Assembly: GCF_003711845.1 (NCBI RefSeq)
Contig: NZ_RHLQ01000014.1
Coordinates: forward strand, 1-64,000
DNA: 64,000 nucleotides
Reading direction: 5' to 3'
From: Lysinibacillus halotolerans
GTDB taxonomy: Bacteria; Bacillota; Bacilli; Bacillales_A; Planococcaceae
Shown: piece after piece, positions 7,432-16,121 of the stretch
How positions within the stretch are numbered: position 1 is the stretch's first letter
Layout of the letters: each line of letters opens with the position of its first letter
Program-made: the position numbers and the translations under genes
The notes under the pieces: generated by a model
Told to the model about the DNA's origin: nothing
Seen by the model: only the letters and a program-made list of their open reading frames with translations
The model's database searches: none

Positions 7432-7639
7432 AATAATACCTCTTTTTCCCATTTATTAATAATTTAACCTATTCTCATCTTAAGTAATTTGTTTTATTTT
7501 TTCATCTATTAGGCATTAACTTTTCAAGGGGACCTTAAATGGCAGTATCATCAAACATGGTTTTTAGACAAATGAAATATATTTAGAATATTAAAAGTAT
7601 TGACATATTGAACCGGATGATTTAAATTTGATACTAATT

Positions 7640-7895
7640 TTATTTTAAAAAGCGATGAAGAGGATACGAATCATTTTAGAGAAGATGAAAAGAGAGGGAA
7701 ATCACCGGCTGAAAGTTTCCTAATTGGACGAAATGATTTACTACCTTAGAGCTGTGCTAGGAAACTAGTGACGTGTGCAGGCGTTATCTGCATTCAATGA
7801 GCTACTGATGCATTTGCATAGGTAGGAATTTGGGTGGAACCACGGGTAATCAACACATGCTCGTCCCTTAGTGGACAAGTATGTGTTTTTTATTT
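7640..7895 (+). promoter_or_regulatory. T-box riboswitch leader of thrS
   Basis: The leader carries the T-box core GGTGGAACCACGGGTAA (7834-7850) and ends in a terminator hairpin (ACACATGC...GTATGTGT with T-tract, about 7853-7892). Stem I lies in the region from about 7645 to 7765. In this family, uncharged tRNA-Thr would stabilise the antiterminator and allow thrS transcription. I did not resolve the specifier codon with certainty; threonine is inferred from the gene. Confidence 0.9.
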
Positions 7896-7931
7896 GCCTT
7901 AAAGGCAACAAATTAGAAAAGGAGTGTTAGG

Positions 7932-9860
7932 ATGTCAAATCAACAAGTGTTAATTCAATTTCCAGATGGCAAACAAGCGCAGTTTGCAAAAGGTGTAACA
8001 CTAACCGATATTGCAAAAGCAATTAGTCCGAGTTTAGTGAAAAAAGCCATTGTAGGAAATGTAAATGAAACCACATATGATTTGGCGAGACCGATTCTAA
8101 CCGATGCTCAAATTGCTATTTATGAGGCACATTCAGTAAAAGGTATGGAAGTCATTCGCCATTCGACAGCCCACTTATTCGCACAGGCTATAAAACGTTT
8201 ATATCCAGATGTTCATTTAGGGGTAGGTCCCGTTATAGAAAATGGGTTTTATTATGATATAGAGATGGCACATTCATTAGTGCCGGAAGATTTAATTGTT
8301 ATCGAACGAGAAATGCAAAAAATAGTTAAGGAAAATCTTAAAATTGTTCGTAAAGAGGTCACAAGGGAGGAGGCAAATCAACTTTTTGTACATGATCCAT
8401 TAAAGTTGGAATTACTAGATGCAATCCCATTGGATGAACCGATAACAGTGTATGAACAAGGAGAGTTTTACGATTTATGTAGAGGTCCACATGTACCTTC
8501 CACAAATAAATTACAGTATTTTAAATTAATGAATATTTCGGGTGCTTACTGGCGTGGAGATAGTCATAATCAAATGTTACAACGCATTTATGGTGTGGCA
8601 TTTGCCAGTAAAGAAGAAATGCAAAATTATTTCAACTTCCTTGATGAGGCCGAAAAACGAAATCATCGAAAGTTAGGAAAACAACTCGAACTATTTATGT
8701 TTTCAGAAGAAGCTCCAGGTATGTCATTTTATTTAGCAAATGGACAGATTATACGCAATGAACTTGAATCATTTCTTCGGGATTTACAAACAGCATATGA
8801 TTATAAAGAAGTTCGAACACCTTTGATGATGAATCAGCGATTATGGGAACAATCCGGACATTGGCAGCACTATAAAGAAAATATGTATTTTACACAAGTA
8901 GATGAACAAAAATTTGCTTTAAAGCTAATGAACTGTCCCGGTCATATGCTTATTTATAAAAATGATTTGCACTCTTATAGGGATTTACCGATTCGCATGG
9001 CTGAATTTGGACAAGTCCATCGTCATGAATTTAGTGGGGCATTAAATGGTTTGTTACGTGTTCGAACATTCTGTCAAGATGATGCACATATTTTTGTAAC
9101 ACCTGAACAAATTGAAGACGAAATCACGTTAGCATTAAAGATTATTGATCATGTATATCAAGTATTTGGGTTTGATTATGAAAGTGAGTTATCGACACGA
9201 CCAGATGACTACATGGGTGATTTAGACTTATGGAACAAAGCTGAGCGGGCATTAGAAAATGTTTTAAACAATATAGGTTCAGCATATAAAATCAATGAAG
9301 GGGACGGTGCATTTTACGGACCGAAAATTGACATCCATATTAAAGACGCGATTAACCGTAGCCATCAATGTGCAACAGTACAACTTGATTTCCAACTCCC
9401 TGAAAAATTTGATTTAACTTATGTAAATGAACAAAACGAAAAAGTAAGACCTGTTGTCATTCATCGTGCAGTATTTGGTTCAATTGATCGATTCTTAGGT
9501 ATTTTAATTGAACATTTTGGAGGAGCATTCCCACTCTGGTTAGCGCCAAAGCAGGTTGAGATAATGGGTGTTACCGAAGTGCATAATGAATACGCGACAA
9601 AAGTATATAAGCTCTTGCAAAAAGCAGGAATACGAGCTTCTATCGATAGTCGTCATGAAAAGCTTGGAAGAAAAATTCGAGATGCACAAATAAAGAAAGT
9701 CCCTTACTTGATTGTTTTAGGTGACCAAGAGCAAAAAGACCAAACAGTTACAGTTAGGGGATATAAGCAGAGCGTACAAAAAACAATGTCCGTAGAGGAA
9801 TTTTTACACGAAATATTAAAAGAAATAGATGAAAAGTCTCTACCAATGAATATGCGTTAA
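7932..9860 (+). CDS. thrS: Threonyl-tRNA synthetase
   Basis: This 642-aa class II synthetase charges tRNA-Thr. It has an N-terminal TGS domain (residues 1-62) and the second-domain editing module with HSTAHLFAQAIKRLYP near 77. The catalytic core has zinc ligands Cys in MNCPGHM (about 335), His in VHRHEF (about 386) and His in VVIHRAVFGS (about 510). The C-terminal anticodon-binding domain follows. Length fits the family. The start follows AAAAGGAGTGTTAGG and a T-box leader. In Bacilli, T-box-controlled copies may be thrS or the second enzyme thrZ; sequence alone does not separate them here. Confidence 0.96.
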   Translation: MSNQQVLIQFPDGKQAQFAKGVTLTDIAKAISPSLVKKAIVGNVNETTYDLARPILTDAQIAIYEAHSVKGMEVIRHSTAHLFAQAIKRLYPDVHLGVGPVIENGFYYDIEMAHSLVPEDLIVIEREMQKIVKENLKIVRKEVTREEANQLFVHDPLKLELLDAIPLDEPITVYEQGEFYDLCRGPHVPSTNKLQYFKLMNISGAYWRGDSHNQMLQRIYGVAFASKEEMQNYFNFLDEAEKRNHRKLGKQLELFMFSEEAPGMSFYLANGQIIRNELESFLRDLQTAYDYKEVRTPLMMNQRLWEQSGHWQHYKENMYFTQVDEQKFALKLMNCPGHMLIYKNDLHSYRDLPIRMAEFGQVHRHEFSGALNGLLRVRTFCQDDAHIFVTPEQIEDEITLALKIIDHVYQVFGFDYESELSTRPDDYMGDLDLWNKAERALENVLNNIGSAYKINEGDGAFYGPKIDIHIKDAINRSHQCATVQLDFQLPEKFDLTYVNEQNEKVRPVVIHRAVFGSIDRFLGILIEHFGGAFPLWLAPKQVEIMGVTEVHNEYATKVYKLLQKAGIRASIDSRHEKLGRKIRDAQIKKVPYLIVLGDQEQKDQTVTVRGYKQSVQKTMSVEEFLHEILKEIDEKSLPMNMR

Positions 9861-9897
9861 AAATAGTAATCCTAATTATCAAAATAAGAACGCCTTA

Positions 9898-9929
9898 AAC
9901 CCTCTTTCATTTTTTGAAAGAGGGTTATT
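9898..9929 (+). terminator. thrS terminator
   Basis: AACCCTCTTTC pairs with GAAAGAGGGTT around a short T-rich loop; the downstream tract is T/A-rich. Confidence 0.8.
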
Positions 9930-10007
9930 GCATTTGAAAGAAAGGTGCGGAATACTTAATAAAGTTTTAGTAAAGAATAGTGTCTAAAGAGGTGATTCTT
10001 TTTTGCT

Positions 10008-10472
10008 ATGATCGGACTTATAATTGCCGTTATCCTTTTAAACACGGTTGCGTTTATTACGGTTAAGCGACTAACTAAAAATCAAATCGTCCATATGTGG
10101 ACATTTACCGTCTTATTTCAACTAATTGTTGATCTCTATTTAGGTACTAAATATAACGCTTATTGGTATTTTAGCGATAGTGAAATTGAATGGTCTGATT
10201 TACCAGTGCGAATTATGTTGACGCCGCCTTTTATACTCATGTTTTTAAATTTTTTCCCGTTTCGCACTTCTTTTTTAAAGCGTTTCCTTTATATTGTATT
10301 TTGGTCTATAGTATGTGTCATTTATGAAGCACTAGCTTTGCTTCCAGAACCTTGGGGCTATTTCCATTATGGATGGTGGAAATTAGTTTATTCAGTACCT
10401 ATTTATCCGATTTTACTTATCATTGAGTTGGCTTTTTATAAATGGATTTGTAAATTGGAAAAAGCGTTATAA
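10008..10472 (+). CDS. CBO0543-like multi-pass membrane protein
   Basis: This 154-aa membrane protein has about five helices. Aromatic-rich loops (YNAYWYFSDSEIEW and PWGYFHYGWWKL) recall the CBO0543 family of Bacillales membrane proteins, whose function is unknown. The start ATG at 10008 follows AAAGAGGTGATT. It is first of three same-strand genes with 4-23 bp gaps, which probably form one operon. Family assignment is by motif memory only. Confidence 0.6.
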   Translation: MIGLIIAVILLNTVAFITVKRLTKNQIVHMWTFTVLFQLIVDLYLGTKYNAYWYFSDSEIEWSDLPVRIMLTPPFILMFLNFFPFRTSFLKRFLYIVFWSIVCVIYEALALLPEPWGYFHYGWWKLVYSVPIYPILLIIELAFYKWICKLEKAL

Positions 10473-10495
10473 GATAACTAAGGGGTTGCAGCGGT

Positions 10496-11281
10496 ATGAG
10501 GAATTTTACTAATAATAATACAGCCAGACGCTATAAAGCCCATGTCAGTTTAGTTGGAACTACCCAACTCCATTTGCGAAACCCTTATATTATTGCTTGG
10601 TGGTCAGCTGCTTTTCCTGGTTTTGGCCATCTTCTATTATCGAAATATTTGAGAGGCTATGCCCTCATTTTATGGGAACTTCTTGTGAACAATATGGCCC
10701 ATTTAAATTATGGAATTATTTATTCTTTTACCGGGAATTTTAAAATGGCGAAGGAAGTGCTAGAACCAAGATGGCTCCTTTTGTATCTTCCCGTCTATAT
10801 TTTTGGTATTTGGGACAGTTACCGGAGTGCAGTGGATATGAACAAAGTCTACTTATTAGCGGAAAGGGAAAATGCTAATTTTAATTCTTTTATTATTGGG
10901 GCTGTAGAAGTGAATTATTTAGATAAAAGAAGACCGAGTATGGCGATATTTTGGTCCTTTTTAACACCGGGATTAGGTCAATTGTATATCCATCGAGTAA
11001 TTACAGCCACTTTTATGGTGTCGTTTATGATTGTCTTTGTCTACTTTTCCAATGTCCTTGTCGCGGTTCATTTCCTCTTCATGGGTGAAATTAGCAAAGC
11101 GACTGAAGCACTTAACCCACAATGGTTTTTATTTATTCCATCACAAATTGGCTTTGGCGTGTATGACGCATACGTAAATACAGTGGAAAATAATAAACTA
11201 TTTGATAGTGAACAACGAACATTTTTGCGAAAAAATTACAACCAATATCGTATAAAAATACCAACATCTGCTGAGGTGTGA
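10496..11281 (+). CDS. Membrane protein with two TM2-like modules
   Basis: A 261-aa membrane protein that appears internally duplicated. Residues about 30-60 (AAFPGFGHLLLSKYLRGYAL) and about 158-185 (LTPGLGQLYIHRVITATFMV) share the pattern P-G-hG-x-L-Y/L. Each is followed by a helix, an EPRW or NPQW block, and FGIWDSY or FGVYDAY. The G-hGQ-h turn recalls TM2-domain proteins. The start follows AAGGGG. It lies 23 bp after the CBO0543-like gene and ends 4 bp before the next. Function is unknown. Confidence 0.65.
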   Translation: MRNFTNNNTARRYKAHVSLVGTTQLHLRNPYIIAWWSAAFPGFGHLLLSKYLRGYALILWELLVNNMAHLNYGIIYSFTGNFKMAKEVLEPRWLLLYLPVYIFGIWDSYRSAVDMNKVYLLAERENANFNSFIIGAVEVNYLDKRRPSMAIFWSFLTPGLGQLYIHRVITATFMVSFMIVFVYFSNVLVAVHFLFMGEISKATEALNPQWFLFIPSQIGFGVYDAYVNTVENNKLFDSEQRTFLRKNYNQYRIKIPTSAEV

Positions 11282-11285
11282 TCCA

Positions 11286-11747
11286 TTGCAAATAATTTCT
11301 ACCTTTGAGCATTCCACATATCTTGAGTTAGCGATTACGGCTATAGAACAATTAGGGGTACACAAAAGTCAAATTCTTGCTGTCCCGCTTGTGAATCGCA
11401 CCCAAGAAAGAAGATTATTTGATACACTTCATCGAGCTGATGGTATTAGTTTGTTTGATAAGGGAGCGGCAATCGGAACGGCATTTGGTGTAATTGGAGC
11501 ATGTATCGGTTTTCAATTAGAGTGGGGGCCGATTTATTGGGGGTTAATCGGTGGAGCGGTTGGGTTTGTGACGGGCTTTTTGATCGATTTCATCCTTTAT
11601 AAAGTAATTTATAAAAGAAAAAGGGTGCTAAAAGGGAAGCATTCAGAGGTCGTTTTAGTCATCAATTGTCCGAATGAACTAAGTGAAAAAGTGGAACAAT
11701 TGCTTTGGGATCACCTTGCATTAGGAGTGGCTAAATTAGAAGATTAA
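11286..11747 (+). CDS. Glycine-zipper membrane protein, unknown
   Basis: A 153-aa protein that starts with TTG at 11286 behind GAGGTGTG. An N-terminal soluble part (residues 1-60) precedes two glycine-rich membrane helices (GTAFGVIGACIGF and YWGLIGGAVGFVTGFLID). A C-terminal soluble part (SEVVLVINCPNELSEKVEQL) follows, suggesting an alpha/beta fold. It is third in the operon from 10008. I do not recognise the family. Confidence 0.6.
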   Translation: MQIISTFEHSTYLELAITAIEQLGVHKSQILAVPLVNRTQERRLFDTLHRADGISLFDKGAAIGTAFGVIGACIGFQLEWGPIYWGLIGGAVGFVTGFLIDFILYKVIYKRKRVLKGKHSEVVLVINCPNELSEKVEQLLWDHLALGVAKLED

Positions 11748-11770
11748 TTCCAGGGGGAATGAAAGTATAT

Positions 11771-11813
11771 AAAAAGTGCACGAACCGTAAAAAACGAGTT
11801 GATGTGCACTTTT
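11771..11813. terminator. Bidirectional terminator between convergent genes
   Basis: AAAAAGTGCAC and GTGCACTTTTA form a long stem between the stops at 11747 and 11821. A- and T-runs on the two sides let it serve both strands. Confidence 0.75.
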
Positions 11814-11820
11814 ATTGTTC

Positions 11821-12579
11821 TTAAAATGAGTAAAATTCACCGTCATCTGGCACTAAAACGTTAGAGATGCTTTTTTCTTTAATGAATTGTTTTAATTCCT
11901 CCCGAGACAACGTCCAATGATTAACGGCTTCCATATGAACGGAAATAATTTTTGCATTAGGGGCAGCCTTATACACTTCATAAATATCATCTTTCCCCAT
12001 AACGAGGGAACCGCCTTGCAGGAATTGATTATCTCCACCATTGACAACCAAGATGTCCGGTTCATGTGTTTCGATTACATCTTGAACCGCTTCATACCAT
12101 ACTGTATCTCCTGCAACGTATAAAGTTTTTTCCGTTACATGTTTGAAGACAACACCACACACTTGACCTGCAAGCTTTAAAATTTCTCCTCTGCCATGCT
12201 TGCCTTTTGTTTTTATTAATTGGATATCTTCAAAGACCGTATCCTCTTGTAAAACCTCGACATTTTGGAAACCAGCCTTTTGAATTTCCGTAGCATCTTC
12301 TTCATTTTGGGAAAAAATTTTGATGTCCTTTGGCAATGATTCCTTAGCTGCATCATCCCAATGGTCTAAATGTAGATGAGTGACAATAACCGCATCGATA
12401 TTTTGAACGATCTTGTCGATGGTAGCAGGCAGCTCAACTATCGGATTTTTTTGATCTTGTCTTGGTGAATTAGGGAAAGGAGGGTAAGTTCCTTTTTCCG
12501 CTAACATAGGGTCGATTAAAAACCTTTTCCCTCCATATTCAACAACCATCGTTGCATTACGAATTTGATGTATATTCAT
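11821..12579 (-). CDS. MBL-fold metallo-hydrolase
   Basis: This 252-aa metallo-beta-lactamase-fold protein has the metal-binding motif THLHLDHWDD near residue 90, a later VAGDTVWY and a C-terminal VHMEAVNHW. It resembles the UPF0173/UlaG-like branch; the substrate is unknown. I place the start at 12579 (MNIHQIRN). AAGGAG lies 9 bp upstream, and a second ATG at 12585 is only 3 bp from it. The frame stays open to 12765, but that extension would overlap the divergent AsnC gene. The gene probably answers to that AsnC regulator. Confidence 0.85.
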   Translation of the reverse strand: MNIHQIRNATMVVEYGGKRFLIDPMLAEKGTYPPFPNSPRQDQKNPIVELPATIDKIVQNIDAVIVTHLHLDHWDDAAKESLPKDIKIFSQNEEDATEIQKAGFQNVEVLQEDTVFEDIQLIKTKGKHGRGEILKLAGQVCGVVFKHVTEKTLYVAGDTVWYEAVQDVIETHEPDILVVNGGDNQFLQGGSLVMGKDDIYEVYKAAPNAKIISVHMEAVNHWTLSREELKQFIKEKSISNVLVPDDGEFYSF

Positions 12580-12618
12580 ATTCATTAACTCCTTTTTCGG
12601 GTATTCTTTAAACTGTGT

Positions 12619-12632
12619 ATAGTTTAAACTAT
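12619..12632. promoter_or_regulatory. 14-bp palindrome in the divergent AsnC/MBL promoter
   Basis: ATAGTTTAAACTAT is a perfect palindrome about midway between the two divergent starts. A half-match (TTTAAACTG) lies 10 bp upstream. It is a good candidate operator for the AsnC-family protein at 12707. Confidence 0.45.
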
Positions 12633-12706
12633 GACCTATTGATGGATACATAGAAAAAATAAAGTCTTTTGCCTGTTTGACTTTATTAATGAAAGGAGTT
12701 TGTGAC

Positions 12707-13117
12707 ATGTTAGATCGCACGGACAGGCTGATTTTAGAGGAACTATCTAAAAACAGTCGGCTCACTATGAAACAATTAGGGGAAAAAGTTCATTTAACAG
12801 GGCCGGCGGTTTCGGCAAGGGTGGTAAAGTTAGAAGATAGTGGCGTTATCGAAGGGTATACGGTTAAAGTGAACCAAGCGAAATTAGGCTGTCCAATCCA
12901 TACTTTTATAACAATCATTACGCAAAATACGTATCATCAGCCTTACTTATCATTTATAAAAACGCAAGAACAATACATCTTGAATAACTATAAAATTAGT
13001 GGAGACGGTTGCTACCTTCTCGAATGTCGCTTCCCTTCAAACGAAGAATTGAATCAATTTTTGACCGCTTTAAATGAACATGCGAACTATAAATTATCCA
13101 TTGTGATTGATAAATAA
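12707..13117 (+). CDS. Lrp/AsnC-family transcriptional regulator
   Basis: This 136-aa regulator has an N-terminal AsnC HTH (LDRTDRLILEELSKNSRL, then TMKQLGEKVHLTGPAVSARV) and a C-terminal ligand-binding RAM domain. The ATG at 12707 follows AAAGGAG; the in-frame codons upstream to 12677 lack a better start. It is divergent from the MBL-fold enzyme gene and likely controls it and itself through the shared palindrome. Confidence 0.9.
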   Translation: MLDRTDRLILEELSKNSRLTMKQLGEKVHLTGPAVSARVVKLEDSGVIEGYTVKVNQAKLGCPIHTFITIITQNTYHQPYLSFIKTQEQYILNNYKISGDGCYLLECRFPSNEELNQFLTALNEHANYKLSIVIDK

Positions 13118-13120
13118 CGA

Positions 13121-13152
13121 AAAGGGTGCATTTATAATAATGCACTCTTTTA
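13121..13152 (+). terminator. AsnC-gene terminator
   Basis: AAAGGGTGCATT pairs with AATGCACTCTTT around a 6-base loop, followed by T's. Confidence 0.85.
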
Positions 13153-13218
13153 CTGTTGTTAGGGGAAGGAGAGTTGGTTGAGAGTCGAGAACTAGTATAG
13201 GGAAAGGGGGATGTGACG

Positions 13219-13413
13219 TTGGGACGTTATATCAGTATGTTTTTTCTAACGGTATTTACAGGGATACTACTTATGTTTTTAATTTTGTTGGTATTAGGTG
13301 ATTTAGTTGGCGAAGTTGATATAGCTCTATGTATTCTATTCATTATTTTTGGTTCTTTTATCATCACCCAACTTTTTTACATAATCGAATTAATGAAGAA
13401 GGGCAGGAAATGA
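13219..13413 (+). CDS. Small two-helix membrane protein, unknown
   Basis: A 64-aa protein with two membrane helices (MFFLTVFTGILLMFLILLVL and IALCILFIIFGSFIITQLFY) and a basic tail (KKGRK). TTG at 13219 sits 8 bp after AAAGGGGG; an in-frame GTG at 13213 is too close to it. Unknown family. Confidence 0.55.
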   Translation: MGRYISMFFLTVFTGILLMFLILLVLGDLVGEVDIALCILFIIFGSFIITQLFYIIELMKKGRK

Positions 13414-13422
13414 GGACTCATA

Positions 13423-13880
13423 ATGAGGGAAGTACAATTATTTGAACAAATGAAATTGTGGCGTAAATGGACTCGGATAATACCTGAAGAGATTGCGGAC
13501 CAAATTCCAGATGGTCATCATAACAATATCCGCTGGAATGTTGGTCATATTTTAGTAGGTTGGGATAATACAATGTTTCCTGCAGTTCACCTGGAAAGAC
13601 AAATGCCTCTATCTTATCATTTGATGTTTCTGAGCGGGAGTAAACCAAATAATTGGACGGAGCAACCTCCTTCAATGGATGTGCTAATTAAACAGTTGGA
13701 ACAATAAGTACATGCGATTGAACAAGCTTGTAAAGGACACCTGGACGAACCACTAAAAGAATTCTTTTTAGGTATGAAAACATTAGGGGACATAGTCGTT
13801 TTTCATATGAACCATGAAAGTTTGCACATGGGTTCGTTAAAAGTATGAAGCAAATGCTAATAAGCGTTGAACAAATGTAG
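13423..13880 (+). pseudogene. DinB-like protein gene broken by stop and frameshift
   Basis: Codons 1-94 encode a DinB/YfiT-type four-helix protein (FEQMKLWRKWTRIIPEE; NIRWNVGHILVGWDN with the family's helix-2 histidine). An in-frame TAA (13705-13707) interrupts it. The same frame then continues (VHAIEQACKGHLDEPLKE, then FHMNHESLHMGSLKV) with the family's C-terminal histidines. One base is missing near 13845: in the next frame the tail reads V-M-K-Q-M-L-I-S-V-E-Q-M to a TAG at 13878. Two lesions make a true pseudogene likely, though errors are possible. Confidence 0.8.
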
Positions 13881-13903
13881 TCCAACGCTCGGTTATAATC
13901 TTT

Positions 13904-14956
13904 TTAATTCAAGTATTTTAAATCAATTGCTGCTTCATAGGGTTTTAGAGGACGTTCTTCTTTTATTTTTTGAACGAAATCCGGATTTGCAAGTAGAGGA
14001 CGTCCAAAGGCAGCGAGGTCAATAGTACCTTCCGCAATCGCTTTAGAAGCAGTCTGTGGATTTAAATTACCGACCCCAATGATTATGCCATCCCAATATT
14101 TTCTCACCAGTTGATGAAAGGTCATATCATCCGCCATTTTTTCGGTAAAATCATTTGTGGAAGGGTGTATAATTTGGAGTCCTACTTCGTGAAACACCTG
14201 AATAAAAGCCTTTATAGTCTCTTCAGGATTAGCCCATCTATAACCTGGAATATCATCTTTTATTTCGGAAAATCGTATAATGGTTTTATCTTTACCAACT
14301 TCATTGATAACCGCCATTAATAATTCTTTCATAAAAGATAAGCGATTTTGTAAATTGCCTCCGTACTCATCCGTTCGCTTATTCGTCATTTCACAATTAA
14401 ATTGATCAATTAAGTAACCATGAGCCCCGTGGATTTCAACTCCATCAAAACCGGCCTTGATGGCGTTTCGAGCAGCTAATGCATATTCTTGAATAACTTC
14501 CTTGATATCCATTAAAGTCATTTCTTCTGGAGTATCATATGGTTTTCGCAATCGATGGACAAGTCCATCCGCCTTTATAGGAGAGGGTGCTTGTGGTGGC
14601 AATCCTCCAGTCAGTTCTCGATGTGTCAATCTTCCTACGTGCCAAAGTTGGGCAACAATCGTCCCACCTTCTTCATGAACAGCCTCCGTTACTTTCCGCC
14701 ATGAATCCACTTGGCTGTTCGTATATAGCCCAGGTACACCAAAAGTTCCTTTTCCTCTAGGAGAAGGATTAATACCTTCTGTAATAATTAGCCCAATACC
14801 GTCTTTCGCTCTTTTCCGGTAGTAGTGGACAATATCTTCACCAACAGTACCTGTTTCATTATTAGCAAAGCTCCGTGTCATTGGTGCCATTACAATTTTT
14901 GTTTTCAAGTGCCAGTTACCAATCTGAGTTGAATTTAATAATTCATTGATCCCCAT
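13904..14956 (-). CDS. Old-yellow-enzyme family NADH:flavin oxidoreductase
   Basis: A 350-aa FMN-dependent ene-reductase of the OYE family. The N-terminal MAPMTRSFANN binds FMN. VAQLWHVGRLTH and the FDGVEIHGAHGYLIDQF block (around 175) hold the substrate-binding histidines, and the C-terminal DLAAFGRPLLANPDFV is typical. OYE proteins reduce activated C=C bonds. It is divergent from an Lrp/AsnC regulator 157 bp away, which probably controls it. Confidence 0.93.
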   Translation of the reverse strand: MGINELLNSTQIGNWHLKTKIVMAPMTRSFANNETGTVGEDIVHYYRKRAKDGIGLIITEGINPSPRGKGTFGVPGLYTNSQVDSWRKVTEAVHEEGGTIVAQLWHVGRLTHRELTGGLPPQAPSPIKADGLVHRLRKPYDTPEEMTLMDIKEVIQEYALAARNAIKAGFDGVEIHGAHGYLIDQFNCEMTNKRTDEYGGNLQNRLSFMKELLMAVINEVGKDKTIIRFSEIKDDIPGYRWANPEETIKAFIQVFHEVGLQIIHPSTNDFTEKMADDMTFHQLVRKYWDGIIIGVGNLNPQTASKAIAEGTIDLAAFGRPLLANPDFVQKIKEERPLKPYEAAIDLKYLN

Positions 14957-15113
14957 GTTGTTCTTACCCCTTTATAAAAGTATTAACTTCTTGGTTAATT
15001 TTATATAATTTAAAAAAGGAGTTATATAGAAAAATCCAGTTTATAAAGTGTTATTAGTTTGAAATTTATTTTATTTTGAGCATTTTACTTTGAATATAAA
15101 GGTGGTAAAGATA

Positions 15114-15551
15114 ATGGATGAATTGGATAAAGAAATTCTTTTGATTTTACAGGAGAAAGGTCGAATTTCCATGACGGAACTTGGAAAAGAAGTAGCCCTC
15201 TCTCAGCCAGCGGTTACAGAGCGAGTGCGCAGAATGGAGGAAAAGGGAATTATTGATCATTATCGGGCGATTGTAAGAGCAGAAAAAATCAACAAACCGA
15301 TATCAGCCTTTCTGTTATTCCATACGAAAAGCTGTGAAAACTTTGTAGAATTCTGCAATCAATCAAAGGATGTAGTGGAATTACATAGAATTAGTGGCCA
15401 ATATAACTTTTTAGTAAAAGTAGTGACGGAAACCCTTCAATCCCTTGAAGTTGCCATAAACGAAATGGGGATATACGGAGATTCAACAACATTAATCGTA
15501 CTATCTTCACCAATCGAAAATGATAAATTGATTCCAATAATAAAGAACTGA
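15114..15551 (+). CDS. Lrp/AsnC-family transcriptional regulator
   Basis: A 145-aa regulator. The HTH (MDELDKEILLILQEKGRISM, then ELGKEVALSQPAVTERVRRM) precedes a RAM domain. I use the ATG at 15114, 7 bp after AAAGGTGG; the frame opens eight codons earlier at 15090 without an RBS. It is divergent from the OYE-family gene, repeating the regulator-enzyme layout seen at 11.8-13.1 kb. Confidence 0.9.
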   Translation: MDELDKEILLILQEKGRISMTELGKEVALSQPAVTERVRRMEEKGIIDHYRAIVRAEKINKPISAFLLFHTKSCENFVEFCNQSKDVVELHRISGQYNFLVKVVTETLQSLEVAINEMGIYGDSTTLIVLSSPIENDKLIPIIKN

Positions 15552-15743
15552 ATAATGAACTGATTTTGTACTCACTGTTTATGCTAAGTGGTAAAATTTA
15601 GTTAACGTAGTTGCTTCTGTTTTACCTTTTGGATATTAAGAATAGTTGGTTTTATCTACTAAATCAAATACAGGTCCGATGTCTCTTTAACTCAAAACTG
15701 CTTATAGCATTATAGGTTTATCTTTCGAAATAGGGGGGATCTA

Positions 15744-15845
15744 TTGAAAATTATTAAAATAATCTTGTTTATATCAGTTATAGCGATTTCATTATACGGT
15801 TTAACTACAGACGACTTTTCATATAGTCCTTTATCGGCAAGATGA
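15744..15845 (+). pseudogene. Truncated DUF3953-like membrane protein
   Basis: TTG behind GGGGGG opens a 33-codon ORF (IIKIILFISVIAISLYGLTT, then DDFSYSPL). This matches the N-terminal helix of DUF3953 proteins as I recall them. The usual second helix is missing and a TGA follows at once. A terminator stands 70 bp downstream. Probably a remnant. Confidence 0.4.
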
Positions 15846-15917
15846 AATAAGTCATATAAATCTTCTTCATCTTCTGTTGGTTTTGTGATAGGTTCAAATC
15901 TCTTTTCAAAAAATAGA

Positions 15918-15955
15918 GATCCTAGCAATTTATATTTTTGCTAGGATCTTTTTTT
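15918..15955 (+). terminator. Intrinsic terminator
   Basis: GATCCTAGCAA pairs with TTGCTAGGATC around a 9-base A/T loop, followed by seven T. Confidence 0.9.
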
Positions 15956-16121
15956 GCTTAAAAAATATAAAAGATTTTATGCAATATACCCCTGGTAATG
16001 GATCAATTAACATGCCCTGCTCACTGCAAAGGATAAACTCTCAAGCGAGAGTATTCGTATTTGTTAATCAATTGCCACTTGCTGCAACACGTGTTTAACA
16101 CACTTCTGTGCTTTTAAGTGT
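15956..16121. other. Gene-free strip, unexplained
   Basis: No supported gene. A 39-codon ORF on + from the ATG at about 15979 and a short inverted repeat (ACTCTCAAGCGAGAGT, near 16027) are visible. It may be a fragment of a lost gene. Confidence 0.3.

Noticed and set aside
12580-12765. N-terminal extension of the MBL-fold protein
   Set aside because: It would overlap the divergent AsnC gene; the extra residues do not look like the family, and a well-placed RBS precedes 12579.
15710-15928. Minus-strand open frame of 72 codons
   Set aside because: Runs antisense through the DUF3953-like remnant and its terminator; no RBS.
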